From Candidatus Poribacteria bacterium (GTDB lineage Bacteria > Poribacteria > WGA-4E > UBA9662): DNA of 29,293 nt. The stretch's first letter is position 1. The number at the start of each line of letters is the position of its first letter. Made by a program: the position numbers and the translations under genes. The stretch covers positions 12,306 to 41,598 of the forward strand of contig PACG01000094.1 of the NCBI GenBank assembly GCA_002699335.1, read 5' to 3'. A model generated the notes under the pieces. That model saw only the letters and a list, made by a program, of their open reading frames with translations, was not told where the DNA came from and made no database searches. Below, one piece after another: positions 17,560 through 25,606 of this stretch.

Positions 17560-17588
17560 AGATTAACATAGTTGCCATTTTTTGTCAA
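17560..17588 (-). promoter_or_regulatory. Sigma70-type promoter upstream of flgG operon
   Basis: On the minus strand a perfect TTGACA (17588-17583) is followed after 17 nt by TAATCT (17565-17560), with AT-rich sequence upstream that could act as an UP element. It faces flgG and lies about 215 bp from its start. The -10 box is weak (3/6). The rest of 17344-17761 shows no gene; no sigma54 or sigma28 site was found there. Confidence 0.5.
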
Positions 17589-17761
17589 TGCCTAAAAACA
17601 TGAAATGCAAAAATAATCTGTATTTTCTTGCCAACCCCACCCCCACGCCCTTTAACGGCTCTCCCGATTCTCTGTCAGATCATGGCTCTTACTCAATAGA
17701 CGCTGTTCCCTTTTAGTACTTTTAGGCTGCTCTTATCAGATGATGACTTATAGGTAGAGTA

Positions 17762-18560
17762 AAGTAGCAGTTTAGCCACTAATGTTGTTAGATTACTCCT
17801 ATGGCAAAGCGTTTGAAAAGCTTAATGTACTTTGTACGACGAGAACAGGTGCCTTGCCGTGTTTTTACCAATGGATGCCGGGCAAGCTTCCTACGTTTAT
17901 CAGGCCAAGAACGGGGTCAGGTTTGGTTGCACCGGTTTTGGCCGGGCTTACCTGTGTTGCCATGGCCTAGGAAACAGGGATTGAACCAAATGCCCGCCTT
18001 AACCTATCTTCCTCTGGCTTGCCAGGCAGAGATATACCCCATCTTTTTTCCGCCACCGTTGAAAGAGATGAGACTTATTTCAGCCGACAATGGAAGAACA
18101 AGAGACACCGCCTAAAAGCTGGTGCAACCAAACCTGGTAGAGGAACTTTCCAGAGGCCGGTCTGCGACATTTTCTGCCCTGGCGGACAGGTGTGGGCTCA
18201 AGTAGTTCCAGATGTAGAAGCCAAGACATTGTTACCCCGGATCTGTCGACGGCTAGAAGTTGGCAATAGCGTCTGTTCCAATCCTGGGACGAGTGACGCC
18301 GGCCTTGCCGCTAAAGGCTAGGTTCGTGGCCAGGCAAAACACCATGCGGCAGATTGCAGTGACAGCAGAGGGCAACAGATTAATGGCCTGGCAGGTTTCG
18401 GGGTTATTTGAACAGACGACGGGCGGCCGAAGGAGAAATACGTCAAGAGAGTGCCCCTTGATCTGGCTAAATATGCCGGGCGCGATAATCATAGGAATGA
18501 GACTATTGAAACGCAGAAAAACTGATGATGAAACAATTGGAGAAGCCACGCATTTAGTAG
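17762..18560 (+). pseudogene. Decayed IS1595-like element, copy 1
   Basis: Remnant of an ISXO2-like (IS1595 family) DDE transposase gene spread over all three frames. Recognisable pieces: 'VRREQVPCRV' (zinc-ribbon part), 'FFPPPLKEMRL', then in another frame 'DETYFSRQWKNKRHRLKAGA' and 'GGQVWAQVVPDVEAKTLLPR', and near the end 'INGLAGF' and 'RNETIE', which fit the C-terminal 'EGFW...YNHR' part of the family. The first about 490 bases are homologous to 28770-29293. Relative to that copy, it lacks about 27 bp near 17825. Right end uncertain. Left boundary set where the two copies start to agree (AAGTAGCAGTTTAG). No intact product is possible. Confidence 0.75.
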
Positions 18561-18716
18561 CTGCTTTGGGACTTTACCCATAGGTAATTAATACGGCAAT
18601 CGCTTGGCTGATAGGTTTAAAGAATATGGAACAGATACAAAGCCGGATATTCGAGTAGAATAAATATAGAAAAATACTGGAGGAAGCCGGAAGGCCCTAA
18701 TGATTAAAATGCATAA

Positions 18717-18732
18717 CGCGCATGTTTGCGCG
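18717..18732. promoter_or_regulatory. Palindrome (candidate operator) overlapping the -35 region of the aldolase gene
   Basis: CGCGCA-TGTT-TGCGCG is a perfect inverted repeat with 6-bp arms and a 4-base centre. It overlaps the predicted -35 box (18726-18731), a position suited to a repressor. Which regulator would bind is unknown, and none is encoded in the window. Confidence 0.4.
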
Positions 18733-18754
18733 AAAGAGACAATATCTATATACT
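18726..18754 (+). promoter_or_regulatory. Candidate promoter for the DHDPS-family aldolase gene
   Basis: TTGCGC (18726-18731), a 17-nt spacer, then TATACT (18749-18754). The -10 box matches 5/6; the -35 box is weak (3/6). Start predicted about 30 nt ahead of the aldolase ATG at 18792. Confidence 0.4.
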
Positions 18755-18791
18755 AACTCTTATCCTTGTTTTCATAAAAGCGGAGGTCAAT

Positions 18792-19667
18792 ATGAGTGAT
18801 TTTGAGGGTGTGGTGCCTGCAATTGCGACGCCGATGGACGAAAATGGTCGGTTTAATGAAGATGTGTTTCGAAAGATTGTGGCATTCAACATTGATGCGG
18901 GAGTGCACGGGTTCTGGGTAGCAGGAGGAACGGGCGAGAGTGTGTTGCTGAACGATGAGGAGAATAAACAGATTGCTTCGGCAATTGTGGATGAATGTCA
19001 GGGACGGGCAAAAGTGATTATGCACGTGGGGGCAGTGACAACAGAGCGAGCGGCAAAACTAGCCGAATACGCGGGAAAGGTTGGCGCGGATGCGATTTGT
19101 TGTGTTCCTCCATTCTTTTATCGACGTGGTGAGGACGAGATTACCGAGCACTACCGAGTTGTGGCAGGTGCGGCAGACCTACCGTTATTCGTTTACAATC
19201 TACCCGGGGCAACCGGTGTGGAAATTACGCCGGGACTGATGCAAAAGATTCAGGATCGCGTGCCACAACTGAAAGGGTTAAAGCATTCGGCATCAACCTT
19301 TTCAAATGTGCGGACTTTTGCCCAGATGGGGTTATCCTGTTTTATCGGTAACCATCGGTTGATGTTGCCTGCCATGACGGTTGGTGCCTGTGGTTGTGTG
19401 GATGGACCACTGAACATTTTACCTGAATTATGGGTGGCACTTTGGAACGCTTATCAGGCCGGTGACCTACAGACAGCACAAGCAGCACAAGAGAAGTGTT
19501 CGGCTGCCTATGAAGCACTGAGTGTGGGTGGTGGCTTTCACTCAGTGATCAAGGCGGCATTGAGCGCGCGCCTGAGTGTTGACTGTGGAAATCCAAGGCC
19601 ACCGGGAAAGCCGATGAGTGTAGCACAACGTGCGCAGATCAGAGAAACCATCAAGGGCTTAATTTAG
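18792..19667 (+). CDS. Dihydrodipicolinate synthase / N-acetylneuraminate lyase family aldolase
   Basis: 291-residue class I (Schiff-base) aldolase or dehydratase of the DapA/NanA family, cytosolic. Visible: GGTGES (45-50, the phosphate/carboxylate-binding loop, usually TTGE in DapA), the catalytic Tyr135 in 'FVYNLPGATG' and the Schiff-base Lys164 in 'LKGLKHSAS'. The ATG at 18792 is preferred over an upstream one at 18726 because GGAGGT lies 5 bases before it and the family starts there ('MSDFEGVVPAIATPMDENGR'). The substrate cannot be read. GGTGE rather than TTGE, and the RraA-like and ThDP neighbours, suggest a catabolic keto-acid or sugar-acid aldolase rather than lysine synthesis. The gene appears intact between decayed elements. 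Confidence 0.92.
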   Translation: MSDFEGVVPAIATPMDENGRFNEDVFRKIVAFNIDAGVHGFWVAGGTGESVLLNDEENKQIASAIVDECQGRAKVIMHVGAVTTERAAKLAEYAGKVGADAICCVPPFFYRRGEDEITEHYRVVAGAADLPLFVYNLPGATGVEITPGLMQKIQDRVPQLKGLKHSASTFSNVRTFAQMGLSCFIGNHRLMLPAMTVGACGCVDGPLNILPELWVALWNAYQAGDLQTAQAAQEKCSAAYEALSVGGGFHSVIKAALSARLSVDCGNPRPPGKPMSVAQRAQIRETIKGLI

Positions 19668-19779
19668 CCACCGTGTTCGTAAAATTACAAAGTTGAGCTT
19701 CATTAACCACATGGGGTGAATACATCAGCCAATTTGCAGACGTCAGCCCACTTATATACTGATTATGGGCCTAGAACTG

Positions 19780-19800
19780 ACCGATGGTAGTCGGTTTTTT
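19780..19800 (+). terminator. Rho-independent terminator between the two aldolase genes
   Basis: ACCGA (19780-19784), loop TGGTAG, TCGGT (19791-19795), followed by TTTTTT. A short stem with a good U-run, closing the DHDPS-family gene. It ends only 4 bases before the ribosome-binding site of the next gene, so it could also act as an attenuator. Confidence 0.6.
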
Positions 19801-19813
19801 ATCTGAGGTGAAT

Positions 19814-20536
19814 ATGAAGAATCCCAATGTTGAAATTTCCGCCGATTTGCTCCAGTCACTCCAAAAGGTGAATGTCCCGACGGCAACACACTATTTGTTT
19901 AGCCAGGGTTTTGCCAATGTATATCCTATTGGTATCCATCCGGTGGCCTTACAGTCCGGACAGGTGATGGTTGGTCTGGCACGGACATTGCGCTTTATCC
20001 CCAAAAGGGAGGATCTGGTCGAGATTCAATACAGTACCGCTACAGACCGACCACACCGGGATGCCATCGAGTCGATTGAGAAGAATGAGATCCTGGTAAT
20101 TGACGCCTGCGGTAATATGGGCGCAGGTGTTGTGGGCGACATGTTTACTCGCCGTGTGCAGAATCGTGGGGGCACCGGCATCGTGGCCGATGGCGTCGTG
20201 CGGGACTTATCTGCGATTAAAGCTGTGGATCTGCCGGTCTATTGTCGAGGATCACACGGTGCTGGTATTAATCGCGAGTTGATGTCTGTGGGGGTAAATC
20301 AGCCGATCCAAGTTGGCGGTGTCCCTGTCATACCTGGCGATGTGCTCTTAGGGGATGAAGATGGTCTGGTTGTTATACCACCGACAGAAGTGAAAGCCTT
20401 GGTTGAACACTGTATTGAACACGATTTACGAGAAGAATTTATCCGGGCAAAACTCGACCAGGGGTATCCGCTGCATCAGGCCTATCCGCCAGATGAAGAA
20501 CTTATGAAAGAATATGAGGCATGGAAGGAAGCGTAG
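19814..20536 (+). CDS. RraA-like protein (HMG/CHA aldolase-type fold)
   Basis: 240-residue member of the RraA/'dimethylmenaquinone methyltransferase-like' family, which includes 4-hydroxy-4-methyl-2-oxoglutarate aldolase and oxaloacetate decarboxylase. Family marks: G-E/D at 'GAGVVGDMFTRR' (G108, D109) and the Arg-Asp pair R130-D131 in 'GIVADGVVRDLSAIKA', which binds substrate and divalent metal. The ATG at 19814 is chosen because GAGGTG lies 4 bases upstream and a MKNPNVEIS start fits; an upstream in-frame ATG at 19784 lies in the terminator. Function is likely cleavage or decarboxylation of a keto-acid. The RNase E inhibitor role of E. coli RraA is not expected in this context. Confidence 0.9.
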   Translation: MKNPNVEISADLLQSLQKVNVPTATHYLFSQGFANVYPIGIHPVALQSGQVMVGLARTLRFIPKREDLVEIQYSTATDRPHRDAIESIEKNEILVIDACGNMGAGVVGDMFTRRVQNRGGTGIVADGVVRDLSAIKAVDLPVYCRGSHGAGINRELMSVGVNQPIQVGGVPVIPGDVLLGDEDGLVVIPPTEVKALVEHCIEHDLREEFIRAKLDQGYPLHQAYPPDEELMKEYEAWKEA

Positions 20537-20597
20537 ATAGCGATGTAACCTTTGCGTCCAGTTAAATTTCGGCCGGGGAGGTGGCGGCATTTTGGGC

Positions 20598-20625
20598 TTG
20601 ACACGAGATCCACGATTGATATAAA
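20598..20625 (+). promoter_or_regulatory. Candidate sigma70-type promoter ahead of the SDR remnant
   Basis: TTGACA (20598-20603), 16-nt spacer, TATAAA (20620-20625). A strong-looking promoter whose transcript would run into the hairpin at 20671-20708 and then only an SDR gene remnant. It may be left over from the lost gene or may now serve the ThDP gene about 630 bp downstream. Confidence 0.5.
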
Positions 20626-20670
20626 AGCAAGCCGCTTCCCAGTATAATAGTTGTTAATAACGTCGCTGTT

Positions 20671-20708
20671 CTTTCGAGCTTTGATAAGTTGCAATCAAGG
20701 CTCGAAAG
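20671..20708 (+). repeat. Long imperfect inverted repeat (strong hairpin)
   Basis: CTTTCGAGCTTTGAT (20671-20685) and ATCAAGGCTCGAAAG (20694-20708) pair over 15 bp with one T-G wobble and an 8-nt loop. No T-run follows; an AGGAGG sequence overlaps the right arm's end (20706-20711). Could be a leader structure, an mRNA 5' stabiliser or the end of a lost mobile element. A second small hairpin, CTAACAA/TTGTTAG, lies at 20726-20744. Confidence 0.6.
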
Positions 20709-20756
20709 GAGGCTGCCCCTGGAGACTAACAACAAACTTGTTAGCAAAATGTTGGA

Positions 20757-21056
20757 CGTTATAATATTAATGTCAATGCCATTTGCCCGGGTGGACATGA
20801 GGAGAGAAGCCTCGAACTGGCTCAGGGAAGGGCCGAATATATGAATAGGCCCTTTGATGAGGCGGAGTTTCGCAACAAATTCAGACAGTCGAACCCAAAG
20901 CTGATTCTGGCGGGTCGATGGTGTGCCGATGAAGGCTATGGTGATAAGGGATCAGGAACGGAAGAAGCAGCATCCCTAGCCTTGTTTCTCGCCTTGGATG
21001 ATTCAGCTAGTATGACAGGCTAGGACATCAACTGCGACGGGGGAATCATGTGGTAG
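20757..21056 (+). pseudogene. 3' remnant of a short-chain dehydrogenase/reductase gene
   Basis: Only the C-terminal third of an SDR (NAD(P)-dependent oxidoreductase) can be read. 'YNINVNAICPGG' is the segment after the YxxxK active site, and 'EEAASLALFLALDDSASMTG' then, beyond an in-frame TAG at 21021-21023, 'DINCDGGIMW' and a stop are the classic end ('LFLASDD-..-TG-..-NVDGG'). The TAG stands where Gln is usual (MTGQ), so one C-to-T change explains it. The Rossmann-fold half and the catalytic Tyr/Lys are absent; the frame breaks just before 20757. The 21057-21251 stretch downstream holds no recognised gene, only a small hairpin CCTTTCC/GGAAAAGG at 21212-21229. Confidence 0.82.
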
Positions 21057-21251
21057 GTTGATGCACTCAGGCATTGGAAACACGACTATGATCGGGGCAG
21101 GATTACATGATCATTTTCTTAAACTTGCTGGCGAAGGTAGCGGCATTTATTCCCCACAGATAACCTAAAGTGTTAATTATATTCGTAATTTGTTTTATCA
21201 TCGATAACGTGCCTTTCCGTAGGAAAAGGTCAGCGTAAGGAGCAACAACTC

Positions 21252-22979
21252 ATGAGTGCAAAGTTACTTTTAAATTCGGAGGTATCCATCCCAGAAGCGA
21301 TTTTGCGTGTACTCGAAGAGGCGAACATCGATATGGTCTTCGGCATTCCCGGGGGGCAAACAGGCAGCATTTTCAATGCCCTATACGATCACCAATCCAC
21401 TATCCGGACGGTCCTCGTTCGACAAGAAACGCTCGCTGGTATTATGTCTGAAGTGTATGGACGGCTAACAGGCAGACCGGCTGTAGCCATGGGACAAGGG
21501 GCTTTCATGGTTTCCAATGCCATGCTGGGTACGCTTGAGGCCTATTGTGGGAGTTCACCGATGTTGATTATGACCGATCTCTCGGATGGAGCGCCTTTCT
21601 CCCACCATGCCCCCTATCAGTCTGGGACAGGTGATTACCGGACCTGGAATGCCCAAACGGTCTTTAGTGGCGTGACTAAAGCGACTTTCATCCCTCATGG
21701 TCCGGCTGAAACGGTTCAATGCACCCAACTGGCCATCAAACACGCCCTGACAGGAGAGCGTGGTCCTGTCGCTTTGCTTTATCATAGTGCCGCCCTCGGT
21801 GGTCGTGTAGGGCCAGACTCCGTACCGAAACTGTATTCGACCCAATCCTATCTGCCCACCTCACCTCCGTCTGCTGATCCAACGCTCGTCGACACCGCGG
21901 CCCAAACTATCCTCTCTGCAGAATCTCCTGTCATCATCGCCGGCAATGGCGTACGTGTCAGTGGTGCATACGCACAATTGCAAGAATTGGCTGAGTTAGT
22001 CGCTACCCCAGTTGCGACAACAGCAGCAGGGAAAGGGATCTTCCCCGAAAATCATCCTTTAGCACTTGGTGTATGCGGGAGTTTCGGTCAGCGAGTGGCA
22101 AACCGAACAGTTGCCCAGGCGGACGTGGTTCTCATCATTGGGTCCAAACTCGCACCGAATGATACGGACGGACAAAATCCTCAGTTTCTCGACCCCATTC
22201 GTCAGAATTTCATTCAGCTGGATATTGAACCGAAAAATGCAGGCTGGACTTTCCCCTGTGATCACGTCGTGATTGGAGACGCCGCCGTTGCGTTGTCTCA
22301 GCTGAGCGATTGTATCCGTGATATCGGACCGCCTCCTGATGAGATTCTCAACGTCCGGAAAGCACGCTTATTGAATAAACGGGAAGAATATGGTTTCTTC
22401 AATGACACTGAATTCACCTCTGACGAGATTCCTTTGCTACCTCAGCGTATTATCGGCGAAATTCGAAGTGGCATTGATGATGACGCTATCGTAACCTGCG
22501 ACGCGGGAGAAAATCGGTTGTTCATGACCCATTGGTTCCAAACCCGGAAAGCTGGCACCCTCGTCTCTCCTGCGGCCACAGGTGGAATGGGGTATGCTAT
22601 CCCGGCAGCGTTGGCGGCGAAACTAGCGTCTCCGTCTCGCAGGGTGGTTGCGGTGAGTGGAGATGGTGGTTTTCCGATGTCGATGAATGGACTTATCACT
22701 GCCTGCGAAGAAGAAATTCCTATTACGGTTGTCATCTTCAACAATAGCGCGCTGGGATGGGTCCGCAGCGGTCAGGGGGATAAACAAATCGCTTCCGAGT
22801 TTTCCGATGTGAACTTCGCTGGCATTGCCCAGAGCATGGGTTGTCAAGGGCATCGGATTGAGCAGCCAGGCGAGTTGGAAAAAGTACTCAAAGAAACAGC
22901 GGATAGTAATATAACAACTGTTCTGGATGTGGTTACATCCAGAAAATTCACCTTCCGGGATGTATCGTCAAAGTTTTAG
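21252..22979 (+). CDS. Thiamine-diphosphate-dependent enzyme, acetolactate-synthase-like
   Basis: 575-residue enzyme of the ThDP decarboxylase/synthase family (three-domain layout as in acetolactate synthase, benzoylformate decarboxylase and sulfoacetaldehyde acetyltransferase). Visible: N-terminal PYR domain with catalytic Glu59 in 'VLVRQETLAG'; middle domain about 190-330 ('SPVIIAGNGVRVSGAYAQLQ'); C-terminal PP domain with the ThDP motif G470-D471-G472 ('VVAVSGDGGF') running to 'NNSALGW' near 497. AAGGAG precedes the start. The specific reaction cannot be read. It stands directly ahead of a broken paralogue (23115-24750) and after the SDR remnant. The gene is intact. Confidence 0.9.
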   Translation: MSAKLLLNSEVSIPEAILRVLEEANIDMVFGIPGGQTGSIFNALYDHQSTIRTVLVRQETLAGIMSEVYGRLTGRPAVAMGQGAFMVSNAMLGTLEAYCGSSPMLIMTDLSDGAPFSHHAPYQSGTGDYRTWNAQTVFSGVTKATFIPHGPAETVQCTQLAIKHALTGERGPVALLYHSAALGGRVGPDSVPKLYSTQSYLPTSPPSADPTLVDTAAQTILSAESPVIIAGNGVRVSGAYAQLQELAELVATPVATTAAGKGIFPENHPLALGVCGSFGQRVANRTVAQADVVLIIGSKLAPNDTDGQNPQFLDPIRQNFIQLDIEPKNAGWTFPCDHVVIGDAAVALSQLSDCIRDIGPPPDEILNVRKARLLNKREEYGFFNDTEFTSDEIPLLPQRIIGEIRSGIDDDAIVTCDAGENRLFMTHWFQTRKAGTLVSPAATGGMGYAIPAALAAKLASPSRRVVAVSGDGGFPMSMNGLITACEEEIPITVVIFNNSALGWVRSGQGDKQIASEFSDVNFAGIAQSMGCQGHRIEQPGELEKVLKETADSNITTVLDVVTSRKFTFRDVSSKF

Positions 22980-23114
22980 TATCCATTGAAAAATCCCGCA
23001 ATTAGTAAAAGTTGTCATTTTCCCAACAGAGACAAGGTGTTAATTTGGCCTTGATCTATTAGAATTCATCTCACTACAAGAGGAAAGTCAGACAACAAAT
23101 ATTAGGAGGAGATA

Positions 23115-24750
23115 ATGATGACAGGTGACCAAGCAATCGCTAAAATCCTCAAGGCGGAAGGCATCGGATGGTTCGCTTGCTTTCCGACCATTCACTGATA
23201 GACGTGGCGGCTAAAGAGGGATTGAGACCTATCATCTGTCGGCAGGAGCGAGTCGGCGTGAATATGGCCGATGGGTTCAGTCGCATCACCTGCGGAAAGA
23301 CTATCGGGGTCTTCATGATGCAGGCTGGGCCAGGAGCCGAAAATGCTTTCGGTGGAGTAGCCCAAGCTTATGCTGATTCGGTACCGGTGCTTCTGCTTCC
23401 TGGGGGGCCAGGTTTATCTGGTGTAGGAATGCATCCGGGGTTTGATTCGCATAGACACTATCGCGGCGTTACCAAGTGGACCGAGCTTATCAATCAGGCA
23501 GACCGAATTCCCCAGTTGATGCGTATGGCCTGCACCAGATAAACCTGGCCGGTTGGCACCGGTTCTTCTGGAGGTTTCTGGAGACGTTACGAGACAGGAG
23601 TTGTCGGATGATGCCTTTACCTATACGCCAGTAAAGCAACGCAAGTCTGGTGGGGATGCCGATGACGTCCGCGACCTAGTCACCGCTGCGCTCAAGGCCT
23701 CGTGCCCAATCATCAGCGCAGGCAGGGGGATTTTATACGCCGAGGCAACTGAGGAACTGGTAGAGTTTGCGGAGCTAACTCACATTCCGGTCATGACCAC
23801 GCTACAGGGCAAAAGCGGATTCCCCGAAAACCATCCCCTGTCGTTGGGAACTGCTGGGAGTACGGGAACACAGATGGCAGGCCACTTTCTTAGAAAAACC
23901 GATTTTGTTCTCGGTGTTGCAACCACCCTAAGCGGTGGTTATAGCCCGCGCATGCCTGCTGGCATTACGCTGGCCCAGGTTACCGACTGCACTGACGACC
24001 TCAACGTACATCATCGGATTGATTATGGAGTTGTCGGGGATGCCAAACTGGTGTTGCGACAGATGATTGAAGAAGTGAAAAGACAGGTTGCCGTGCAGGG
24101 AAGAGGCGACATCAATAGTGTCGTGGAGGAAATAAGGAAGGTAAAGGAAGAGTGGTTAGCTGAATGGCGACCCTTACTTCAATCAAATGAGGTTCCGATG
24201 AACGAATACAGAGTTCTAAAGGAACTAGCCAAAGCAGTGGACGTGACCAATACCATCGCTACCCACGATGCAGGCTTTCCCCGCGACCGGATGTGCTCTT
24301 TCTAGCCTGCTCTACGCCCAAATAGCTATATTGGATGAGGTTAAGTCAACACAATTGGGTTACGGTTTAGGATTAGCGTTGGGTGCCAAAATGGCTGCAC
24401 CGGAGAAACATGTCATCAACGTCATGGGAGACGCAGCTTTCGGCATGGCGGGCCTGGATATTGAAACTGCCGTCCGATCCGAGATTCCGATATTGACCAT
24501 CGTTCTCAACAACGGTATCATGACGCACTACGACAAATACATGCCCTATGCTTCCAAACACTGGGCAAGCAACAAGCTGTCTGGAGATTATGCTAAAGTT
24601 GCTGACGGGTTAGGTGCTTACACCGAAACGGTACACACGCCTGACGAACTGCCAGTTACTATCCAGCGGGCCATTGCTGCCAACAAGGAGGGGCAACCCG
24701 CGGTGTTACAGGCGATGACCAAAGGGGAGGAAACCGTCTCTCGTTACTAG
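23115..24750 (+). pseudogene. Broken second thiamine-diphosphate enzyme gene
   Basis: Starts properly (AGGAGG at 23104-23109; 'MMTGDQAIAKILKAEGIGWF') but is split into four frame segments. The first stops at TGA 23196 and continues in another frame as 'HSLIDVAAKEGLRPIICRQE', with the catalytic Glu in ICRQE. It shifts again near 23535 ('APVLLEVSGDVTRQELSDDA'), then meets a TAG at 24303 and a shift before 'KSTQLGYGLGLALGAKMAAP'. The PP-domain motif 'NVMGDAAFGMAGLDIETAVR' and 'LNNG' is kept in the last part. Total span equals about 545 codons, a full-length gene. About three shifts plus at least two nonsense changes rule out normal expression. The encoded family resembles, but is distinct from, the intact gene upstream (no close alignment attempted). 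Confidence 0.88.
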
Positions 24751-24835
24751 GCAATGTACGATAATGGCTTAAAATTGTGTTGAAAGCTGGAGATAGGCTC
24801 TTCTTCAAACAATCTATCCGAAGCAGAGACTAGCC

Positions 24836-25605
24836 ATGACCCGTTACGACTTGACTGATGAAGAGTTGGCCCTGATGGAACCGTTGTCACCTCCCCAACG
24901 GCCAAACAAACCAGTCAATTCCTCTCGCCGCCACCGCCAATTGCTCCATGGCATCTTCTGCATCTTAGGCACGGACGCTCCGTGGCCTGACCTGGCAGAA
25001 TGCTATGCTCCCTGCCAGACCGCCGCCAATCGATTTCGTGGCCGGAAAAAGAAGAGCTAGTGACAACAGCTGCTGGAGGCCCTGGACGCCCAAGCCCGCT
25101 ACATGGATCGGATCGATTTTACTTTCGCGGCTCTCGACGGTCGCCTGGTTCGAGTGCCTAAAGCCGCCGCCGGGGCCAAAAACGTAGACGTCATTTGGCT
25201 CCGTGGTAAAGAAAGCCTTCAAAGACTAGGACGGGGGCAATCTGGCGAGGCTTTAGGCGCAAAAACGATCTGCTTGGTGAAGGGGCCGGTTAGCCCATCA
25301 CTGTTGTCATCACCCAAGCCAGCAGCACGAATCCAGCCAGGTGGAAGCCTAGCGGAATTCGGTCGCTATTGGCGGCTAAGCCGATGAGAATCAGGCCATC
25401 CAAAAAGAGCTTGGAAGAGGTGGGAGCCAGCCGCTCATGGCCGACTGAAAAAATCGAGCCGGGGTGTTACGGATGAGGTGGCCGGGTTTGACCAGATCTG
25501 ATATGGTCAACGCAATGTGGTTGAACGGCTGGTCGGGAGACGGAAAGAAAATCGACGCATTGCCACATGAGATGAAAAATAGGCCGATAGCTATCGAGCG
25601 ACGCT
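24836..25605 (+). pseudogene. Decayed IS5-like transposase gene
   Basis: Begins 'MTRYDLTDEELALMEPLSPP', the DUF4096 start of IS5-family transposases, and includes 'GIFCILGTDAPWPDL' and 'NRFRGRKKKS' (normally 'GILWILRTGAPWRDLP', '..NRFRRW'), then a TAG at 25058. Later pieces in other frames: 'MDRIDFTFAALDGRLVRV' (DDE catalytic D region), 'GAKN', 'PITVVITQASSTNPARW' and, near 25515-25600, 'QRNVVERLVGRRKENRRIAT', the usual IS5 C-terminal 'RNVVERLIGRLKEFRRIATR'. Several stops and shifts make it dead. Inverted repeats at its ends were not found by eye. Confidence 0.85.
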
Positions 25606-25606
25606 T

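Noticed and set aside
21061..21171. 36-codon plus-strand frame (MHSGIGNTT...) between the SDR tail and the ThDP gene
   Set aside because: Short, without a ribosome-binding site and with no recognised match; more likely remnant or chance.
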